A DNA stretch of 35,050 bases from the NCBI GenBank assembly GCA_027452005.1, contig DAIDHF010000029.1, forward strand, positions 1-35,050, read 5' to 3'. This document shows, one piece after another, positions 31,445 through 35,050 of this stretch (the first letter of the stretch is position 1; every line of letters starts with the position of its first letter). The notes below the pieces were generated by a model. It did no database searches, was not told where the DNA came from, and worked only from the letters and a program-made list of their open reading frames with translations. The DNA comes from Acidimicrobiales bacterium. Its GTDB lineage: Bacteria; Actinomycetota; Acidimicrobiia; Acidimicrobiales; JAKAVM01. Both the position numbers and the translations under genes were made by a program.

Positions 31445-32968
31445 ATGTTCAATGGAGTAATCGGGGCAACTCAGCGTGATACCTTGAAATCTTACCTGGT
31501 AGGACTGCTTGGCCTGGTTTTAGTCGCGACCGGTTGTTCAAAGCCAAACACCCCTTCTACTACTACGACCAACTCACATCTTGAGATAAGCTCGGGGTCA
31601 ACATCGACCACCTTGGGCCAGTTTAATTCTGACTGGCCTACCTACTACGGGACTATTGGACGCTCTGGCGTCGATATCTCATCTCCCCAGGCGGTAGATA
31701 CCTCGCCAGCTTGGACAAATCCGATTGCGTCCAAAGTCTACGCACAACCCCTAATAGTCAACGGTCAGGTTATCTTGGCAGACGAGGGGAACAACGTCAC
31801 CTCACTTGACCTGTCAACTGGCAAGGTAACCTGGACGGTCAACCTGGGAAACCCCGTAGCCGGTTCAAGTCTTCCGTGCGGGAACATCGACCCCTCGGGG
31901 ATAACCGGGACCCCGGTAGCCGACCCCCAGGAGGGAAAGCTCTGGGTAGTGGCCTTTATCCAACCAACCACCACGACTTCTGGGGGTTCATCAACAAGTT
32001 CAACGTCTAGTACTCCAACGTCTTCGGCTCCCCAGACAACTAGCTCCACCCAGGTTCCTCTTGGACCCCCATACCACGAACTCTTTACCCTGTCTCTGTC
32101 CAACGGAGCCGTTTTGGGGAGCCAAAACATTGACCCCACTGGAGCCAACCCCTTTGTCGAACAGCAACGAGGTGCTTTGACCTTTGCAAACGGATACGTC
32201 TACATCCCTTACGGAGGCCTATACGGAGACTGCGGAGACTATCACGGCTTTCTGCAAGCGGTACCAGTCAACTTCAAGGCTCCCACACTTACCTTTGAGA
32301 CCCCGGCTTCATCTCAGGCCGGGATTTGGAACCCCGCTGGGGCCGTCGTGATTGGAGGTGGAGACCTTGTAGTGGCCTCAGGCAATGGTAGTTCGACCAC
32401 AACTATTGACGGTGGTAACACGGTAACTGAACTCTCACAGCTCCTAGGTCCGATGGGAACTTTCACCCCGTCAAACTCTGAGGCACTGAATCAGGACGAC
32501 CTAGATCTAGGATCCACCAATCCCGTCTATCTTCCGGGGGGATACATATTTATTGCGGGAAAGCAAGGTATTGGGTACATCTTGAATGCGTCAAGTCTTG
32601 GAGGGGTTGGAGGTCAGCTCTTTGAAGGGGAGGTATGTTCCAAGGGAGCCATTGGAGGGGCCATCTACTCTGGGGGTTACGTGTACGTCTCATGCAACAG
32701 TTCCCTGGTCGCCCTGAAAATTTCAAAGACTACCTTTCAGGTAGCCTGGAAGTCGCAGCCCGGCAAAGCCGGACCACCCATTATAAGTGGGGGCAACGTG
32801 TGGTATGTCGACATAACCACCGGCACCCTCTTTGGACTAAACCCACTAACCGCCCAGGTTGTCAACCAGTATCCACTTGGTTCGGTCGTAAGCTTTACTA
32901 GTCCGGCAGCCGCTTCAGGGTACTTGGTCGTCGTTGGAGGTGGCCTCGTTCAGGCCTTCAATGAGTAA
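31445..32968 (+). CDS. PQQ-like beta-propeller lipoprotein
   Basis: This 507-residue predicted lipoprotein has hydrophobic segment 'YLVGLLGLVLVATGC' and likely acylated Cys31 (lipobox ATGC). A Ser/Thr-rich linker follows. The rest is made of PQQ-like propeller blades: 'QPLIVNGQVILADEGNNVTSLDLSTGKVTWTVNLG', 'ANGYVYIPYGG', 'SGGYVYVSCNSSLVALKI' and 'SGGNVWYVDITTGTLFGLNPLTAQVV'. A low-complexity Ser/Thr stretch (about residues 175-205) interrupts one blade. It lacks clear dehydrogenase catalytic residues, so a binding or scaffold role like BamB is as likely as an enzyme. It stands alone, 52 bp after ispH. Confidence 0.85.
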   Translation: MFNGVIGATQRDTLKSYLVGLLGLVLVATGCSKPNTPSTTTTNSHLEISSGSTSTTLGQFNSDWPTYYGTIGRSGVDISSPQAVDTSPAWTNPIASKVYAQPLIVNGQVILADEGNNVTSLDLSTGKVTWTVNLGNPVAGSSLPCGNIDPSGITGTPVADPQEGKLWVVAFIQPTTTTSGGSSTSSTSSTPTSSAPQTTSSTQVPLGPPYHELFTLSLSNGAVLGSQNIDPTGANPFVEQQRGALTFANGYVYIPYGGLYGDCGDYHGFLQAVPVNFKAPTLTFETPASSQAGIWNPAGAVVIGGGDLVVASGNGSSTTTIDGGNTVTELSQLLGPMGTFTPSNSEALNQDDLDLGSTNPVYLPGGYIFIAGKQGIGYILNASSLGGVGGQLFEGEVCSKGAIGGAIYSGGYVYVSCNSSLVALKISKTTFQVAWKSQPGKAGPPIISGGNVWYVDITTGTLFGLNPLTAQVVNQYPLGSVVSFTSPAAASGYLVVVGGGLVQAFNE

Positions 32969-33015
32969 CTCTTAGAATCGGTGAATATTTCAGGTAAAGT
33001 ACTAGGCTCCAACAC

Positions 33016-34173
33016 CTATATTTGGTCGAGCCCTGACTCTATATCAGTCCAGATATCCTCAATGTTCTCAATGCCCAGAGATACCCGAATAAGTCCTTGG
33101 GGCGTAAAATCCTCATAGTCCCACCTCTTGCGCCTTTCAAGTAAAGTCTCAACTCCCCCCAGACTGGTGGCGTCCGTACAGAGCTTGACCGCTGAACACA
33201 GGCGCTCAGCGCCATCTCTTGCTGCGTCTGACTCTCCTCCGCAGAGTTCAAATGACACGATCGACCCGAAACCGGTCATCTGTGCCTTGGCGAGTTCGTG
33301 ACCGGGATGAGAGACCAGGCCAGGATACCTTACCCTGGTAACCTTGTCATGTCCCTCAAGTCGCCGGGCTAGGAGAAGAGCGTTGGACTGACTCTTTTCA
33401 ATTCTCAGTGCCAAGGTCCTAATCCCACGGGTCAACAAGAAGGCCTCGAAGGCTCCGAGTACGGCACCCCCTACACTTCGACGGGTAGTAACTTTCCTGA
33501 CCCACTCTTGGTCTCGGGTTATTACAGCTCCCCCCAAAACATCGGAGTGTCCCGATATGTACTTGGTGGCACTGTGAACTACCAGATCAGCCCCGAGAGA
33601 AAGAGGGCGTTGAACCAGGGGGGTTGCAAAGGTGTTATCAACTACCGCCATGGCTCCTAGTTTGTGGGCAATTGAACATAGCTCGGCAATGTTGGCAATG
33701 TTCAACAACGGATTGGTTGGAGACTCAATCCATAACAGGTCGCCATCTTTGCAGTTCTCCAAAACGTTTTCTTGGTCGGTAATATCTACCCCGACCCACC
33801 TAATGCGTCCTTGGCTGGCCAGTTCGGTCAAAAGGTGACGAGTACCGCTATAGGAATCCCTTGGAACCACAATCTTTGAGTTTTGAGCCAGGGAGTCGAT
33901 TACTGCAGATATAGCCCCCATGCCAGAGGAAAAGACCCTGGCAGTCCCACCCTCTAGGTCGCCGAGAATATCTTCTAAGGACTCTTGAGTAGCGTTAGAG
34001 TCCCGAGCGTACGCAATCTCGCCACCATGATGAAAGATGGACGACAACTCTATCGGGGTATTTATCGGACCACCCGGCACTCGGTCGGGGCGCCCTGAGG
34101 AAACTACAAGTGTGTCGAGGCGCCAAGGCTTTAGGGGAGTATCTTTAGCCACAGCCTTATCCAGGTATCCCAA
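33016..34173 (-). CDS. Cystathionine gamma-synthase/lyase-type PLP enzyme
   Basis: This 385-residue fold-type I PLP enzyme belongs to the Cys/Met metabolism family. Residue Lys204 in 'VVHSATKYISGHSDVLGG' should bind PLP. 'FSSGMGAISAVI', 'WIESPTNPLLNIANI' and 'VVDNTFATPLVQRPLSLGADL' are family motifs, and 'VRVSLGIENIEDIWTDIESGL' closes the protein. It could be cystathionine gamma-synthase (metB), cystathionine gamma-lyase or O-acetylhomoserine sulfhydrylase; sequence alone does not separate these, so no symbol is given. Start is TTG at 34173, 15 bp after the yraN stop. It belongs to the rplS-yraN strand run. Confidence 0.9.
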   Translation of the reverse strand: MGYLDKAVAKDTPLKPWRLDTLVVSSGRPDRVPGGPINTPIELSSIFHHGGEIAYARDSNATQESLEDILGDLEGGTARVFSSGMGAISAVIDSLAQNSKIVVPRDSYSGTRHLLTELASQGRIRWVGVDITDQENVLENCKDGDLLWIESPTNPLLNIANIAELCSIAHKLGAMAVVDNTFATPLVQRPLSLGADLVVHSATKYISGHSDVLGGAVITRDQEWVRKVTTRRSVGGAVLGAFEAFLLTRGIRTLALRIEKSQSNALLLARRLEGHDKVTRVRYPGLVSHPGHELAKAQMTGFGSIVSFELCGGESDAARDGAERLCSAVKLCTDATSLGGVETLLERRKRWDYEDFTPQGLIRVSLGIENIEDIWTDIESGLDQI

Positions 34174-34188
34174 TTCCCGTCGGCCACT

Positions 34189-34560
34189 TCAAAATGCCCC
34201 GAGGATAATGTCAACGACCCATTCACCCAATCTATTGGGATCGGGCAACACGGTGGCCACATCAAATCGAACCTCGCGACTTGAGAAACGGTCCGAGTTT
34301 TCCTCCAGCCAGCCCATTGCAAGTCTTCTTATCCGGTTGCGCTTTGCCCGGCTAACAGACTCGGCCGGATGTCCGAACTCAAGAGAGGTTCTGGTCTTTA
34401 CCTCACAGAACACGTACGCGCTCTGGCTAGACAAGACTAGGTCAATCTCGCCACTGGGGGTTCGCCAGTTTCTTTCGAGCACGTCATATCCGAGACCAAC
34501 ATAGTGGTCTGCAACCAGGTTCTCACCAATTACACCAATCAGCTGGCCCATCTTAGTCAA
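34189..34560 (-). CDS. yraN: YraN/UPF0102 family nuclease-fold protein
   Basis: This 123-residue protein has a restriction-endonuclease-like fold. Core motifs are 'GENLVADHYVGLGYDVLERNWRTPSGEIDLVLS' with the acidic GEID, and 'YVFCEVKTRTSLEFGHPAESV' with the E-x-K catalytic-type pair. The family sits with rplS and rnhB in many bacteria and its exact substrate is unsettled. The TTG at 34560 is favoured by GAGG 8 bp upstream; an ATG at 34551 is the alternative. It lies 123 bp downstream of rplS, with repeat copy 3 in between. Confidence 0.9.
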   Translation of the reverse strand: MTKMGQLIGVIGENLVADHYVGLGYDVLERNWRTPSGEIDLVLSSQSAYVFCEVKTRTSLEFGHPAESVSRAKRNRIRRLAMGWLEENSDRFSSREVRFDVATVLPDPNRLGEWVVDIILGAF

Positions 34561-34568
34561 TTTAGTTT

Positions 34569-34572
34569 CCTC
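34569..34572 (-). promoter_or_regulatory. Shine-Dalgarno site for yraN
   Basis: GAGG on the minus strand, 8 bp before the TTG at 34560. It favours TTG over the ATG at 34551. Confidence 0.45.
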
Positions 34573-34614
34573 AAAGGGCTGAGAACCCTAACCTTGTAAC
34601 GAGCTTTTGAGTGC

Positions 34615-34655
34615 CCATCAAAACACCCCGAGGGGACTGTTGGCTTCTGCCGCCA
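34615..34655 (-). repeat. 41-bp structured repeat, copy 3 (divergent)
   Basis: Read on the minus strand this matches copy 1 at 34 of 41 positions, with CAGTCCCCTCGGGGT and TTGATGG unchanged. Here AACA before and TGTT after the CCCC/GGGG stem can pair to extend the hairpin, and TTTTG follows. It starts 28 bp after the rplS stop on the same strand, so it could act as a weak terminator or processing site for rplS while also being a dispersed repeat. Confidence 0.75.
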
Positions 34656-34683
34656 GAGACATCACTGGAGTGCAATCAGGACT

Positions 34684-35043
34684 TTACGACTTGGTCGTAA
34701 CTACTCGCTTCTCCTTGACCTTGGCAGCTTTACCAATACGGTCTCTGAGATAGTAAAGCTTGGCCCGACGCACGTCACCACGAGTGGCAACCTCAATCTT
34801 GGAGATCACCGGCGAGTGCACAGGGAAGGTTCTCTCAACCCCGACCCCGAAGCTGAGCTTTCTAACAGTAAAGGTCTCTCGGACCCCTGATCCCTGCCTG
34901 CGGATCACGACCCCCTGGAAAACCTGGATACGCTCACGGTTTCCCTCAATGATTTGGACGTGTACTTTCAGGGTATCCCCGGGTGAGAATTCCGGGATGT
35001 CCTCGCGTAGGTGCTCGCGGTCAATTAGGTCGGTAGAGTTCAT
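34684..35043 (-). CDS. rplS: 50S ribosomal protein L19
   Basis: This 119-residue ribosomal protein lies at the 30S-50S interface. Family sequence is clear: '[99 protein letters not shown]'. ATG at 35043, seven bases from the window edge, so its promoter and upstream partners (often trmD) are outside the window. Confidence 0.97.
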   Translation of the reverse strand: MNSTDLIDREHLREDIPEFSPGDTLKVHVQIIEGNRERIQVFQGVVIRRQGSGVRETFTVRKLSFGVGVERTFPVHSPVISKIEVATRGDVRRAKLYYLRDRIGKAAKVKEKRVVTTKS

Positions 35044-35050
35044 GGTCTAC

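Noticed and set aside
31891-31900. Another CCCCTCGGGG palindrome
   Set aside because: It lies within the PQQ-propeller coding sequence and lacks the rest of the 41-bp repeat, so it is a chance match.

Overview
The window looks like a chromosomal segment of an actinobacterium of moderate GC, roughly 50% by eye. The evidence is an AftD-type (DUF3367) arabinofuranosyltransferase, an F420-type luciferase-like oxidoreductase, an SCP-x-type thiolase, IspH, and heavy use of GTG and TTG starts. An Acidimicrobiia-like lineage would fit, but this rests on gene content and style only, with no database search.

Layout. (1) 1-1670 is an odd left end: a lower-GC lipoprotein gene (RsiV/DUF3298-like) sits between two nearly identical 41-bp direct repeats, followed by about 600 bp of decayed sequence. 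(2) 1670-13226 is a long minus-strand run. Read 5' to 3' it holds a membrane-anchored GH43-like glycosidase, an AIM24-family protein, a GT2 glycosyltransferase with an extra C-terminal domain, a GT4 glycosyltransferase, a SAM methyltransferase, the giant AftD-like enzyme, an LLM oxidoreductase and a thiolase. The core looks like a cell-envelope glycan locus. (3) 13332-17796 holds fumC, an MFS exporter whose 3' end overlaps fumC by 71 bp, and a large MFS transporter. (4) 17800-19900 is a three-gene minus-strand operon (SnoaL/NTF2-like, SDR, dimeric alpha-beta barrel-like protein) that resembles a small catabolic module. (5) 20027-24021 holds galT and galK of the Leloir pathway and a GH13 alpha-glucosidase. 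(6) 24023-25247 is an overlapping alkylation-repair pair (ogt, alkA). Divergent from it are a small soluble protein, a YhhN membrane protein and an alpha/beta hydrolase. (7) 27255-35043 holds tRNA-Pro(GGG), a zinc-ribbon membrane protein, a SpoIIE/RsbU-type phosphatase, der, ispH, a PQQ-propeller lipoprotein, a cystathionine gamma-synthase-type enzyme, yraN and rplS.

The most unusual signal is a 41-bp structured repeat present three times (101-141 and 1061-1101 on plus; 34615-34655 on minus). The two clear cases lie at or just after the end of a gene on the same strand. Two copies bracket the foreign-looking lipoprotein gene. Other points of interest are the extra domain on the GT2 enzyme, the pairing of arabinan-synthesis-like and GH43-like genes, and several tail-to-tail gene pairs with overlap or almost no spacing. 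No CRISPR array, insertion sequence, phage gene or complete integrase was seen.
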